DNA of 64,000 nt from Theristus sp. LFF4_11 (GCA_030248135.1 JASANC010004490.1:32889-96888), one strand, 5' to 3'; shown: positions 1 through 12,890, numbered from the stretch's first letter. Notes: generated from the letters alone by a model not told the origin. Numbers and translations are program-made.

Positions 1-1732
1 GTGCCAAGTGAGCTTGTCTACGACAGCGACGATGACGACGATTTTCAGGTTGAGTATTCACTTGATAACAAAGTCTGTTGTGATAAGACCACCAACGTCC
101 AAGATCATTCGACTGTGGTACCCGTTCCGATTTCAGGCATACGAACTGCCAGCAAACGAGCGGCAACCAAGCGAAACTGAATTTGTTATCACTGAGAAAA
201 TCGAAGCTGAAAAGCCAGGCCGTATCGAAAAACCGCTGTATCTTCGTGACTGCTTGGAGCAGCTGGTGGATGACAAAGACCACGCAGTTGCTGAGTGTGC
301 ACTGCAAACGTTGCCACCAATGATTCGACGCGACGCAGTGGGACTCGATGATTTGCTCACGGAGATTCTCAAACGACTGGTGCACCTCGAGAATAAATTT
401 GCATTGGACGATTTTGAGAAGGTCGGTGTTATTCGGCGTTAAAGGGCTGAAAGTGTTGAAGGCTAAAGCTTAGCGCTAACGGTGTTACGTTGGCAAAGTT
501 GCGCAGCTGCTGGTTTGGTTTGCAGCATCGTTTCGACGCACTGCTTGCGTGTGCGGTGTGTCGCCCCATTGCGGCAGCCAGCTGGCTTGCATCACAGTTG
601 TACGCGCGTGAGTACGCAATGTCGCAACGTCTACTGTTGCTGGATGTGCTGGCGGCTGCTGCCGATGAACTGTCCTCGTTAGTGTGCATTTCAGTAAAAA
701 TAACAAGCTCAACATTGTTGGCTGACACCAAAACATTGAGTTGTTTTATGAGCAGAGATGCGACTGAGTCGACCGCACAACAATGCACATCACAGCAGCT
801 GGCGCCAAGCGAACTGCTGCCCACTTGGCAACAGGTACCTGCGAAAAGCGCGAAACTCGCATGAAACTGTGTTCACCACACATCATGTACTGTTGAGAGC
901 AAACCGTATTGCTGCACAGATACCGAGCAGGCACATGCAGCTGCTGCGAGCCTCCAATGATTTCAAGTTGTCACGTGCTGTGTCTGCAGGCGATCGACGC
1001 ACGGCTGGCGGCAAGGACACGCCGAATCACGCAAGTGCGCAGCGCACGCGAACGCACTCGGCCGGCGACGAATCGTTTCGCTTCGTTCGCGTCGCACTGG
1101 TTGTTTGCGTTGGTGGACGAGACGGTGAAGGAGGCCGGCGGGCAGGGCACGGCGGGGCTGCTCGCGCGTGACCACGTGCTGGTGGCACGCGTGGTGCACA
1201 CGGCAGCAACGCTCGTCCACTGCGCACGCCACGCGCACACGCTGCTCAGTCTCGTCGCTGCACTGCACCAGCTGATCACACCGCTCCGGTGGCATGCGCA
1301 GCCGTTCGTACGACAGGTCACTACTCATCGGTGCTCTGTTCTTTCAAGAGTGCCTTTTACGTTCACGTGCATCTTGCTAGCGATTGGTGCTTTTCATTGA
1401 GCAAATCAGTTCACAGTTTTCTGGGTTAGTGCCAGCTAAAAACATCGCCTAAAGTACTGTTCGTTTGTTCGCGTCAACGTTGCTGGTCGTTGTTGACAGC
1501 TGTGACTGGCATGCCCATGCAGGCAGTGTTGTTCGCAGTAACGATCGTGTTTCACGTGTGTCCGAGTGCACTGCTGGAGTCAGCGCTCGGTGGATTGGAC
1601 GCATTGAGCGACTGGAGACTCTGGCTGGCACACACCGCCGAACACGACACAGACACACAGTGCCAGCAGCTGGCTGCACGCGCACACGCACTGCTGAGAC
1701 AGCGCCTCACAGAAACAGTGATTCACACGTGA
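1..1732 (+). CDS. TELO2: Telomere length regulation protein TELO2 (TEL2/CLK-2), 3' part
   Basis: TELO2 is the scaffold of the TTT complex, which with HSP90/R2TP matures PIKK kinases (mTOR, ATM, ATR). Five exons fit in phase: 1-48, 137-421, 526-834, 990-1316 and 1523-1732. Exon 1 ends in an acidic Asp run like the Ser/Asp linker before the C-terminal helical domain. Exon 2 has the repeat-like motif LYLRDCLEQLVDD. Exon 4 carries NRFASFASHWLFALVD, matching the family's SRF-GHFFFPLL block, and ends in HAQPFVRQ like the family's HIDAYVRQ. Exon 5 gives the last helices (DWRLWLAHTAEHD) and the stop. The N-terminal half lies left of the window. Identification is from recalled family conservation; exon 3 could contain a further small intron. 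Confidence 0.88.
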
Positions 1733-1806
1733 TGCCACTTGTTGCGTGTTGCCTGTTGATGTTTACTTGGTCGCTCCTTGTTTTCTTCTTTTAAACCATT
1801 ATCATA

Positions 1807-1812
1807 AATAAA
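1807..1812 (+). terminator. Likely poly(A) signal of TELO2
   Basis: AATAAA lies 75 bases after the TELO2 stop codon and before the first NSUN6 codon, as expected for 3'-end formation. Confidence 0.55.
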
Positions 1813-1966
1813 GAAACAGGACCGGATCATAGGTGGATTGTAGAAAAATCACGAAAATCTGGATTGTCCATGACAATTCTTGTGGATGAATCGCGTCTTC
1901 GAGATTCTACTTGTGCTTTGTTCAACATTATTAGTGATCAGTTCAGTGCAGCGCAGCACCATAACA

Positions 1967-4085
1967 ATGCAAACCGATGAGGCTAACGTTGCTGGTGCAG
2001 CACCGGGTTGCGTCATGCGTCAACCGCCTCGCGTGTCCTACATTCGAGTGAACACACTGCAGCTCACTGCTGACCAGGCGCTCTCTGCGCTGAAGCAGCA
2101 TTTGCAAACGCAAATGGCGCGTCGCACGTTTACGTGGTTTTGCCAGTTCGTGCATTTTTTCCATTGAGCTCCAGCGTGTGTGCGTTTCACAGGGCAGCTG
2201 GCTGGTCGCACGACACGCCGTGCTTGCGGACGTGCTCACGGTGACGTGCGCCGCTGGGGAGCGCCCCGTGCAGCCGGCTGGTCGTCTGCAAGTCTACGTT
2301 GACCGTGCTGCCGGGGCCTCGCTGATGCGGGGCGCTCAGTTGTTCGCTGCGGGCATACTCGCTTCGAATCAAAGTGTGCACAGTGGCTAAAACACCTTCA
2401 ACTTTTCGGTTCCTCCCATCTACTGACTCGTATAGGATCATTAAATACTTTGACAGCGTTCTCGGAGGGAGACGAGTGCTCGGTTTGGATGCAGCTGAGT
2501 GGGACAGTGCTACGAGGCCAATGTGAACGAGCCCTGGAAGCTGGCAGCAACGTGTTTCTCGGCAACGGACGTCTGCTTGTTCACAGAAAGCAGCTGTTTT
2601 CTAAATCATCTTCGCAACTGCGGTGAGCTTTGTCTGCAAGTTCTTACATTATTTTGTGCGACTGGTCGGTTGACGCGTGCCAACGGTCCGAAAAAAACTC
2701 TGGTTGGTTTTGACATTGAACTGTTTCAGCCGGTTGTAACGTGTGCGTTGCGCTGTTTTCCAGCGGCGTCGGCGTTGACATGACCGAGCGGGTGTGGCTG
2801 AATGCGCCGCTCGCCGAGCTGCACGAGCAGCGCTGGTGTTCCGTGCAGCACGTGCCGTCCATCGTGTGCTCGCTGCTGCTGGACGCACAGCCCGGCGAGC
2901 GCGTCCTGGACATGTGTGCCGCGCCGGGCGCCAAGAGCACGCACATTGCATGCAGCATGCGCAATCGGGCACGTTTGCTCCTTGCAATACCACAAGACAT
3001 GTTGCAAAAGTGGCTGTCCACTGCAGCCGTAAGCACATTTTGTTGACGTGCTCTGCCAGTTTCACGGTGTGTTTCAACGGCAGGGCCAATTGATCTGCAT
3101 CGACCGTCACACGCCGCGTGTTGAGCGCCTCCGCCGTCGTCTTGCGCTGCACGCGTGCTCCTGTGCACACGTGTTCCAGGCTGACTCCACGAAAATACTG
3201 CTGCCATCAACAGACCACACAACGACGCACACAACGTTGGTGACGCTGATGCGCTTGTTTGTGCCGCTGTTCGTGTCATGTGCCATGATTTCAGCGACTC
3301 GGTTGGTCCACCATTTGCTAGCGGTTGGTTTGATCGTGTGCTGTTGGATGCGCCGTGTTCAGCGTTGGGTCAACGCCCACTGACACAGCCGCTCACGGAC
3401 ACACAACGGCGCAGCGAGCACGTCAACCTGCAACGCGCTTTGTTGGCAACCGTAAGGGGGGGAGCACGTTGATGATGATGATGTGGCTGCGCTGATTGCT
3501 TCATTTGAATTTGCACTGTGCAAGCCACCGAGCGCATCCTTGCATTCCGGACGGTGCGCGAAAAAACGCGGCTGCGCTGACACCAAATTGGTTTGCATTT
3601 TTTTGTTCAGTTTTCCGAAAGAAACATTGAAAACACAGGCGGTTGAGCTTGTGCGCGTCGGTGGCACGCTCGTCTACAGCACCTGCTCTGTGTATCCGCC
3701 TGAAAATGAACAGCAGATCGAATGGCTTTTGCAGCGATGGCCTTCGATGCGACTCGCCGAAATCAATGAAAGCCTGTTGCCTGTTGATCAGCTTGGCGCT
3801 GAATTGGTGCTGCTCAGTGCTCATTGTTTGTTCTCTTGTGCGTCTTCTATGGTAGTTAGCAGGTTTTGAGGTAGTTTTCATTCTGGCTGTATTTCGCAGA
3901 GCTCTGGAATGGTGAAATTTGACCCGCAAACGCGATGCGCTAGGCACAAACCGACTGGGCGATGTTGCATTGATGACGAGCTGTGCGACGAGGCTGCACT
4001 GTTCGCACGTGTGTGTGACGATGACACTGCGCCTGCAAATGATTCTATTGGATTTTTTATTGCGAAATTCACCAAAGTTTGCTGA
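1967..4085 (+). CDS. NSUN6: NSUN6-type tRNA (cytosine-5) methyltransferase
   Basis: NSUN6 methylates a cytosine near the 3' end of certain tRNAs using S-adenosylmethionine. Parts in order: N-terminal YIRVNT motif; PUA domain with SLMRGAQLFAAGI (exon from about 2193 to 2373, then 2457-2622, giving VFLGNGRLL); the SAM motif VLDMCAAPGAKSTHIA (exon from 2764); a DRHTPRVERL motif; the catalytic FDRVLLDAPCSALGQRP (exon from about 3294), with the DAPC cysteine; and GGTLVYSTCSVYPPENE with the second catalytic Cys. The last exon ends DSIGFFIAKF, the NSUN6 C-terminus. About eight exons. The start at 1967 is the first Met in the exon bearing YIRVNT; an upstream exon is possible. It follows TELO2 closely on the same strand. 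Confidence 0.87.
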
Positions 4086-4172
4086 TCCTGCGGTCCTGCA
4101 CTGCTGATGGATGTGATTTGAATTGTGCGGTTATGAGTTTCACAAGTAGGGAATATGAAAAGTTCAGAAATA

Positions 4173-4178
4173 AATAAA
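4173..4178 (+). terminator. Likely poly(A) signal of NSUN6
   Basis: AATAAA 88 bases after the NSUN6 stop codon. Confidence 0.55.
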
Positions 4179-7123
4179 ACAGTGTTCTGGTGTTGCTTTG
4201 TTTGTTGTGACGTTCAAAGTTGCATCCGCTGGTCAAGCTGCTTGCTGCCATATAGCTGACACACACTGTAGCTTTTTTTCTGCGCAACCTTGCCGAAATT
4301 TTTTTTAAGTTTAAAAAACTTGACTTATAAAAATTATTTTCAACCTTTTAAATTATTTTCAACCTTTTTCACTTGCTTTTCGAAGTACTCGTAGCTGTAT
4401 TTGAAACTGCGTTTTGATTTTTTGTCCTGGGTACCATACCATCATTGACATGATGACAGCAATCTCGATGGACCGGATATCGTCACAAAATGTTGACGGC
4501 ACAAAGCTGCTTTTATTCCGTCTGGTAGTTTTCAACCGGAAGGCGAGGTAACGACTTTTATTCGCGTTGTTAAATCGAGACAACAGTTTTATATTGTTTC
4601 CAGACCAGTTTAGTTGCGAACGCTGCTGCAATTGTCCGGAAATTATTGTTTGGAATGGCAGAAAAAGTGCGTTTCTGACAACCGCAGTGACATGACGTGC
4701 ATGACCAAGGGAAATGTGCGTGCTCAATCAGCCAATGAAAAGACGCCTGTGCGATTGGCGGAACGCTCCGCAGCCACTGACTTTCATCGGCAACCGTGAA
4801 CGTAACACTGACCGTTGCGCCACGTTAATCACACAATTCGCAAATTGATCGCATGAGCGAGTAATAACTGGCGATAATTTATGGGCGTTTAAAGAAAAAA
4901 ATACAGCCAGCCGTTACACAACCAACGCCAACGCTGGCTTGTGTGTCGACATGAATATTACTTACTGCATATCTAATCGAAAATCAAGATCAACACAATG
5001 TCAACAAACGCACATGTGAAAGTACGGGTTGAAGCCAAAATTGGCTTCAGATGGGTGACACCTGCACAACGCATGAAACTTGTTATTCGGTGTTTTAACT
5101 CGTTATTATGAGCAGCATTCTGGTGTGCACCGGCACTGGGCGGGGTTGTACAAGTTGATAAAAAAGGGCAAAAAGTGTCATGATGAAGTTTCAATAAACT
5201 GGTGCGCTCAGTTTGTTTTCAATTGTAACTTTGTTTTGTGTTTTAGGCACAAAAATGCAATGTGCAAAATTTTTAATGGCCAATCAAGGTGTCATCATTG
5301 TTTCGACGTGACCGGATCGTGATGATGCGCTTCGATTACTGTCCGACGTTGCGTTTGACCGTTCAAAACTGCCGCTGGTAATTTTCTATTCACTCTTGAA
5401 ATTTATTTCGCATTAATGAATTTCTTCTTCCAACAAGTAAACAGGTAGGAACAGGTACGAAGTGCGAAAGCAATCAAGATTATTCTTGCGCAATTTGTCA
5501 TTTTCACTTCTTTTTCTCCTGCCCGCTACCAGTCTACGCTGATAACACTGAATGACAATTGTCAGACAATGTTTTCAATTAAAGACGTACGCACTTGTTC
5601 GGTGCGCTAACGTGTTACACAACCATAACGTGTACAAATGTAAAATTAAACAATAACATTTTCACACGCCCGTTTTCCCCCGGTTTTCTCTGTTAAAACG
5701 GGCGCAAAAAATCAATCGATCAATCAACAAGCGCAGGTCAACACAAAATGCGTAATATTTGTTTTAAAACCTTATTTCACTTTCGCTTTCCCGAAGAAAT
5801 CGTGTGGATACAACAGGAAACGTATATTAATGATGAAACCAGTTTGTGGCACGTGTGAGAAACGCACCTTATCAGTCAGACTTTCACTTTACCGTAGTCG
5901 ACAGTGGCGCACGCAACGACGCGTGTAACCAGTCATATTAGTATTATTACTACGAGCCCGATGACTGACGTTTGTGTCGTTGGGTAAAAAGAACAATTTA
6001 CAATTGCCGCCATTGAAAAAATCGCTCTTTATTGTATAACTGTTTGTGTGCACTGGCGAATTTACAGCGATTTATCTGAACGCAAAAACACAGTCGGCTG
6101 GGGGTGTTAAAGTTTTATCTTATGAAAGGCGAAAGTCCAAAGAACGTGTCGATGCATCTCGCGTTGGATCACACGCAGTATTGGCATGTAAATTGTTGTT
6201 TTTGGATATTCTTATTGTTTGTTTGTTGTTGCTCTGTGTTTCAAGAGTGTCGTCAGAGCAGTACGTTCTTGTGACAGAAACTTCAACTTTTCGGTAATTC
6301 TTTGCCGACTGTGTGTGGTGTGTGTGTTGTTGTGGCAAAAACAGTTGCTACACTGAGAAACCGATAAATATAAAAACGTGTCGTTCCTAGTGACTGTTGA
6401 ACTTGCTGCATTCCTTATTTTTGAATATTTATGAAAGCGAAAACTGCAGATTGTTGGCGTGTATTGTTTGTGTGCATGAATGACCGATTGCCGATCGGAC
6501 ACGCCTAGTGAGCCCGTATGAATGACACATGGACAAAAGACCAGTTCGTGTGCCTCTGTAATTGCATAGTCCGTCATAAACTCGTACATATTCCGACAGT
6601 GTTTGCGGAAAACCAAAACATAACTTCTGAAACAGTTTCGCGCGCACACAGCAATTAAAAGCCTCAATAGGCATATTTTTTTCAAGAAATATGCTCAAGA
6701 ATGCGCATCTGAAAGACACTGTGTCAATTGTGTCGTATTCTCTTTTCCTTTTTCGCAGAATCTCAAGTATGCGCGTCAAGTTGGTCCCATCTCTTGTGTG
6801 CGTGAATTGATTCGACTTCACCACTCAAGTAGCATTTGTGTGGGTACAATTTCTTATGATTTCAGATTAATCAGATAAAAAAACAGACACGACAAGCGAT
6901 TCCGGGAAGAAGCGACCGAGTCAAGTGCTGTGAATCTTGACGACTTGGAGTGAAGAGTGCAAGTGCAAAGGGCTCTGGTTCAACGAGACTCATCTTCTGA
7001 CGTCCAAGATCGCATAAAGAGGCGGTCGCGACAGACGAAACGCATTTGTTCGTTGTTGCCGACCACTGCATTCTGGCACCATTGTGCTCAGAGAAGACCA
7101 CCACTGAAACATTAAAATACGCG
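4179..7123. other. Intergenic region, no supported gene
   Basis: Nearly 3 kb between NSUN6 and the cuticlin gene. Short open frames exist on both strands (for example minus 4359-4727 and 6212-6824), but none has a recognisable domain or phase-compatible partner exons. The last few hundred bases presumably hold the cuticlin promoter, but no specific element could be assigned. Confidence 0.6.
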
Positions 7124-10100
7124 ATGTTGTCTTCGTTCGCAACGACCGTGAGCAGCAGAGCAGCAGTGCTGGTGTGCGTGCTGCTGGCTGACGTCATCAG
7201 TGGCATTCCGGTCGACAACGGCGTCGAGAACGACCCGGAAGTGGCGTGCCAGTCAAACTCGATCATGTTTAGCGTCGCCACCAGAAATCCGTTCGAGGGA
7301 CATGTCTTTGTCAAAGTCAGAGTCGTGCTCATGTTTGCGACTTTTGGGCGTTGCAGTGTCGTTGCCGTGCTATTTCTCCGGAATGAGCAGAAACGCCTGA
7401 ATGTTCGCTTTATTTTCTCTCTTGTGATCTGTTTCTACTGCAGGGCCGTTACAACGATCCGGGCTGTCGCGACGACCGTGGCGGGCGCAGCACTGCCAGC
7501 ATTTCGTTGCCGTTCACCGACTGCGGCGTCGTGCGCCAACGGTCGCTCAATCCGAAGGGAATATTCGTCTCTGTCACCGTCGTTGTTTCGTTCCATCCGT
7601 ATTTCATCACAAAAGTCGATCGGGCTTATCGCATCGAATGCTTCTACATGGAGGCCGACAAAACTGTTGCCACTCAAGTGGAAGTGAGGTGGGTGGCGCT
7701 ATTTAGCTTTCATCGGTGATGTACGTTCGTGCACACCAACATGCAGTGAGAATGTGTGCGAATACGTGCGATGTTCCTGCGGATTATGTAACTTTGGTGA
7801 CTCTGCTTTTTCCACGACAGACAGTGCACCATTTAATGAAACAGGAAACATTCTGAAAACATGTCTTGGCTTTTGCGAAATGTTTCTCTTATTGCTTCAA
7901 AACATTTTCAGTGTGCAGGGTGGTCCGTAACTAGTGATACCAACTTTGAAGTGATAAGCTCGTCAACCGTTCACGTACTTCAATCAAAATTTTAACCAAA
8001 TAATTTAGAAGGTAACTTAGATTTCCACCATTTTTCAACCAAAAATCTTTTAGTACTTCACCAAGCTGAACAAAAATACAGGAATATTAATTCACGATTT
8101 AGGTTTAGCATTTCAGCCAAGGGTTCGAACTGTGCAGTTCAAACATCATGGCTCTTGCGTGTTCCGTGTTATGCGTGTGATAAAGACACTTGGTCAAACA
8201 TTTGACTCAATTATTCCTGTAGCTCTACTTTGTGAAATGTACCGGTAGCTAGTTAGTAGTTGGCATAATCAATTTTATTATTAAAACGTTTCAAAACATA
8301 AAAACGTCAATAGAATTGCGTTATTAATTCCCGAAACGTCCATTAACATGGAAAACTTGTAGTGTCACAGTTTTCAGCTTGGCATGAATTAGCCGTTCAA
8401 TATTTTTAACTGAATTTTACTGAAACCATAAGTTGATGTTTTCTAAATACAATGTAGCTAGATAAAATTTCAAACAAAATATTCCAACGGTTAATGAGCT
8501 ACAGCCCTTCAAAGTTTGTATCACTACTATGGACCACCCTGGCGTTTGAAACATAACGTACTTTTTGTTCATTTTTCACTTGTTTGCCCTTCAATGATCT
8601 GAGGGTTTTTTTTAATTTTTGTGTGTTGTATATTTTTACTGCTTAATACGTTTGTGGGTTTTCAGCATGATTTCGACTGATTTTCGAACAGCAAATGTTC
8701 CAATGCCGATTTGCCGCTACGAAATCTTGGATCGTGCGGGTCCGACGGGACAACCAGTGAAGTACGCAGTGATTGGACAAAGTGTCTATCACAAATGGAC
8801 TTGCGACACTCAAACAGGTAAGTTCGTCTGCAACTTTCTGTTCACTCAACTCACGTAGATTATGTTTTAACGCTTTCTTCAAACTTTTGCCTCTGAAAAA
8901 AAACGTTGTAAGCGTGTTTTATTCTCCAAAAAATTACTGGTGCCAAACCTAATGTATCTGTCGGTGTCAATTAGGATAGACCTTTTGATAGTCTTCAATG
9001 ATATTTTAATCTTTGCGGACTATAAAAAGTTTAGACTGAATTAATTTGCGTTAGTGTCGCACGATTATAATCTGTAATGATAAACGCACGTTCAGAGTGT
9101 GCGCATCTCAGATTTATGTTTGAAAAAACCAGCCCCAATAAAATGCATGTGAATGAACAGATGAATGTTCGTAATTTGATGACACCTTATAAATAAAAGA
9201 AACATGCCAGTGAGTTTGTGTGTTTTTCAGTGGACACGTTTTGCATGTTGATTCACTCGTGTTTTGTGAACGATGCCAGCCGCGGTGATCGATTCGATCT
9301 TATCGATGAGCAAGGATGCAGTCTCGACAAATATTTGCTCGGAAACATCGAGTATTGCCACCCGCTATCATGCCAAATCTACACTTTCTCTTCTTCATTT
9401 GATTATAGCGCGCTGATTATTTCTTGCTTCATCACTCTTTATTACCAATTGATTTTTTAACGGTCGAGTAATCGTTTAAAAACGATTTCGCAATCTTTGA
9501 ACGTTTTCAGATATTTAGGGAACGAATGCTGTAAAGACTGAAAAAGAGTAAATTTGCAATCACTAGTCTGAATATCTGAGTAAGCAACGCATTTTCTGAA
9601 AAAGTAATTGCTAATGAAGTGTCATGCTAATTTACTGCGTTTGACCTTGCGGTAAGCTATCCATGTCATTGGTTTAAAATTGTCTAATTTCATTTGATAA
9701 AAAATCCTCAAAGGTACGTCACAAATTTGATGGGCGCCGTCGAGTCGCATGTGTTCAAGTACGCTGACCGCTCGCAGTTGTACTTTCAATGTCAAATTGA
9801 GATTCTCGTCAAAGTGCGTTCACTCGTGTGCCGTCGTGCTGGTTGCAGATGTTGTCGTTTTGATGTTTCTGTTTCTATTTTAAATAAATGTATCCTTTAT
9901 GCGATTATTTCAGTCACAGTAAATTTCTAAACTTTTGAGTGCATCAACGTTTTGGTTTTAAAATACCAAATCAGTAAAAAAATCGGAAACTGTGTCATGG
10001 CAAGCGCAAACATTACAGGAGCCAGACGTGGCGTGTCCGAAGCCAACGTGTTTTGCAAGCAGACGACTGCGGCGCTCTGCTGCTGCATTGCGACACAAGC

Positions 10101-10748
10101 ACAGCAACAACACTAGACCAGTGGCGTGGTCGAGACCGTCCGAACAAACAGAAGTACACGCGCATCCTGTTGGAACATGGGATGTACAAGCACCACCGCT
10201 GGAAGCACTCGAGGTCGATGACAGCCTGGTCGGTTTCATTTCAAAATATTTTGTATAGCTGGGTGTGAATCCGTGTTGGGTCTCCGCTTGATCTTGCCGC
10301 ACATGCTGGCTCAGAACTTCAGCTCTTGATTTTTATGATTTCCGTTTTATGCTGATGCCGTCTAATGCATAAAATGTTGGAATGGTTTTTTTTCAGTTAA
10401 ATTCCGTTTCTTGCCAATCAGCATGACCTTTGTGTAATCGTTGCCTAGTGATCAAAAGTACAGAAGTGTTTTTCAGTCATCGCAAGTGAGCGTGCCAAAC
10501 TTGAGACCCGACATTTTGTACACGCAGTCTGGCGGCTCGGGCACACCGGAAGCCAGCGTTTGCTTCAGTCCTACCGGTCTGTTTCAATTGATCGCACTTT
10601 CAACAAGTTTCACAAAAATTAAAAAAACTGAAAGTTCTTTTCAGGTTTCACAATATTAGTGGCGTTTATGCTGCTAACACTGATCACTGCTGTCACGCTG
10701 GGAGCACTGCTCTCCTACAGACGCTCATCAAAACTGTTATTCTACTGA
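7124..10748 (+). CDS. Cuticlin-like ZP-domain membrane protein
   Basis: A complete eight-exon gene that joins in phase to 407 residues: 7124-7315, 7444-7688, 8666-8817, 9231-9351, 9714-9813, 10019-10228, 10477-10576, 10645-10748. It encodes a signal peptide (AAVLVCVLLADVISG), then a zona pellucida domain with cuticlin hallmarks: RNPFEGHVFVKGRYNDPGCR, FHPYFITKVDRAYRIECFYM, PMPICRYEIL, VYHKWTCDT and FKYADRSQLYFQCQI. A basic cluster RRLRR after the ZP domain could be the furin-type site. The last exon is a transmembrane helix (FTILVAFMLLTLITAVTLGA) with a short cytoplasmic tail. Such proteins are secreted by epidermis and polymerise in the cuticle after cleavage. The 977-base intron 2 hosts a TIR element. 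Confidence 0.93.
7916..8541. mobile_element. TIR element (MITE-like), 626 bp, in cuticlin intron 2
   Basis: The left end, starting CAGGGTGGTCC, is the imperfect inverted repeat of the right end, which finishes GGACCACCCTG. Similarity continues inward for roughly 50 bases (GTGATAC, ACTTTGAA, then AACCGTT on both arms). There is no transposase-size reading frame, so it would be non-autonomous. No clean target duplication is visible. Confidence 0.8.
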
Positions 10749-11603
10749 TCGTTGAGCACCCAACGACAACCGCAAAACTATTCGGTTCGGAGTTACCAAA
10801 AAAGACTTCAATATTACTTACGTGTTGTTCCTGCTGCTGGTCAAGAAACTGCTAAAAATGTGAGCGACAGAAATCCATTCGGACTGATGGGGCCGCCGTC
10901 ATTTTTTTTGCACGAAACAACAAGGATCGCTGACCAAGCTGAACACGGGTGTTTTCCGTCCTGTATATCGCGTGTCTTTTGTTGCGGTCTGCTATTGTTG
11001 CATACACCCCTTCTTGCATGCCACTGTGGTCATTAGCTTTACGACGACCTTAATCCACTCTGACAAACACCTTTCATTGTGGCCGTCACGATTTGTTTTT
11101 TTTAATTGTAACTTGTGTATTGTTGTGATCGGTAAAAGTCTGATTTGTTGGTGTCCGCATTCGTTTTGTTTTTCACAATTTTATTGTTTATTTAAAAATA
11201 TATAATTAATGATGAGTTGTGGCTGTGTGCCTGATTGCTTGTTGCTAGGGTGCAATTGAAAAAACACCTGTGAGCTGTTTTTAGCATTTAGTTTTTACTT
11301 TGCTAGTTGTGTTTCATACAGTAAGTGGTAAAGCATTGTAAATGGAAAATATTTTGCCGGCTGATCAAAATATCTTTCTTTTATGTTGACTAATTTTAAT
11401 CGAAGACTTTTTACAATTTGTTGTGAAATTGTATCGCCTGTGTTTTGCAGGTGTTTTTATCACTGTTCCAAGAAACTGTTTGCATTTTGTTTTGACACCA
11501 CAGGAATCAAATCAGCCAAAAATTTTATATTTGCTGTTTTGTAGCTTGCAAACTTTAGATGTGCAAACTTCACCGTCAGACCATATCGCAGACACCTCAT
11601 ACA
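10749..11603. other. Cuticlin 3' flank, no gene seen
   Basis: AT-rich sequence after the cuticlin stop; short open frames only. It probably contains the 3' UTR, but no convincing poly(A) signal was chosen. Confidence 0.5.
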
Positions 11604-11885
11604 GTACGGCCGAATAAATAAGGCAGTCCTTGTATTCTCCATCAAGGCGGGATTTGTTGCAGACCAGGAGTTGTCTTTTTCAACAATACCAAGATAATTC
11701 CCAATCGTGTGTGCAATGTACAAAGAATGAACAGAATAAATAGCACGAATAAATTAATCAATGAAAAACACGATTAAATTTACAAACAATCATTGGCCCA
11801 CTGAGTGTCTTTTTTCTTTCATTCAAACTTCTCGCGCTACGCGCACCCTGAAAAAAGCTGCCATGTTTACTCGGCCATTCCGTAC
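11604..11885. mobile_element. Short TIR element, family copy 1
   Basis: It starts GTACGGCCGAATAAATAAGG and its right end read backwards gives GTACGGAATGGCCGAGTAAA, so the ends are inverted repeats sharing GGCCGAnTAAA-A-GGCAG. Internal blocks (AAGGCGGGAT; GGAGTTGTCTTTTTCAA; CCCTGAAAAAAGCTGCCATG) recur at 13151-13415, and the left half recurs reversed at 38966-39076. Confidence 0.78.
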
Positions 11886-12061
11886 CAATGTACTTTTACT
11901 GGACTTTTATTCTAAAAGTGCCCAGTCAGCGCAACAAAAACCGTTGTCATATTGAACGTAGTGAAGTTTGAATATCTTGATCTTGCAGTTGTGTGCTGCT
12001 CTTTGTGATATGCTGACATGAATGTGATCGATAAAATTATTTCAGTTTGTTTTGTCGCGGT

Positions 12062-12890
12062 TCATTCGTCGGTGAACTGAATCGGCGATGCAAGTGAGTA
12101 GCGCATGCCAGTGACTGCTCGATGCAACAGATTCAGCATTGAATCACCAGTGACAAAGACACCCAGAAACGTCGCGTTCAGCAGTGCGCCAGCGAGCGGC
12201 AGCCAAGCGCGCCCGTGATGCGGCGATGCGAGCGCAGCCAGCGAGCATGCGAGCGCAATCGCCGACGTGTGCATCAGCAGATAGCAAACGTCCACCAACG
12301 CCAGCCAACCGATGGCAGCCTGGTGCACAGTGCGCTGCTGCTCCGTTTGTATCGAGAGCGCCAGTCTGTTGACGACCGCCGTTCGCTCGGCGCTGCAGTA
12401 GAACTGCGGCACGTAGGCAGCGATGCCACCGCTGATGCCAACGGACACGCCGAGCAGCAGCTGCAGCACGCGTGTGCGAGCATCGCTGCCGTGCTCCGGT
12501 GCGTGCGTTGTGTCACGGGCGACCATGAAGCAACACACGAGGCTGACAAACACCGGCACACAGCACAGCCATTGATGTTCGCTGCACTGCACCGACCAGC
12601 GCACGCTCAGCTCCTGCTGTTTATCGTGAAACAGTTCCATTGGAAATTGTGACGAAAACTCGTTGTTTTGCACAGGGCGCAAAAGAGTGCTTGTTTACCG
12701 TTTGTTGCTTCGGACGCAGCACAACGAATCGCAAATAATAAGACACGTGCCAGGGATAGTCATCAGATGAGCTGCTGTTCGCAACGCGCATCGCTAAGCG
12801 CTGTTCAATCGGCCAGCTAATACGTCCGAAAACATCTGAACCAATTGAAAAACTTGAGTTCTGCGCTGCATTGCATCTTCCAATCATCAT
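12062..12890 (-). CDS. Unrecognised four-helix membrane protein
   Basis: Two exons on the minus strand, 12890-12699 and 12616-12062, separated by an 82-base intron (donor GTAAAC, acceptor AACAG), join in phase to a 248-residue protein. Four hydrophobic segments are visible: LCCVPVFVSLVCCFMV, VLQLLLGVSVGISGGIAAYV, a third around VCYLLMHTSAIALACSLAAL, and a fourth around LLNATFLGVFVTG. The N-terminal 64 residues are polar and precede the first helix. The four-helix topology recalls TMEM179- or claudin-like proteins, but I cannot match a family motif. G+C is higher than in the surrounding AT-rich DNA, supporting coding. Start is the first Met pair at 12890. Confidence 0.55.

Noticed and set aside
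4359..4727. Open frame of 122 codons on the minus strand between NSUN6 and cuticlin
   Set aside because: No domain, no plausible partner exon, and the best-looking part (around 4380) is in a different frame with a stop just before it.
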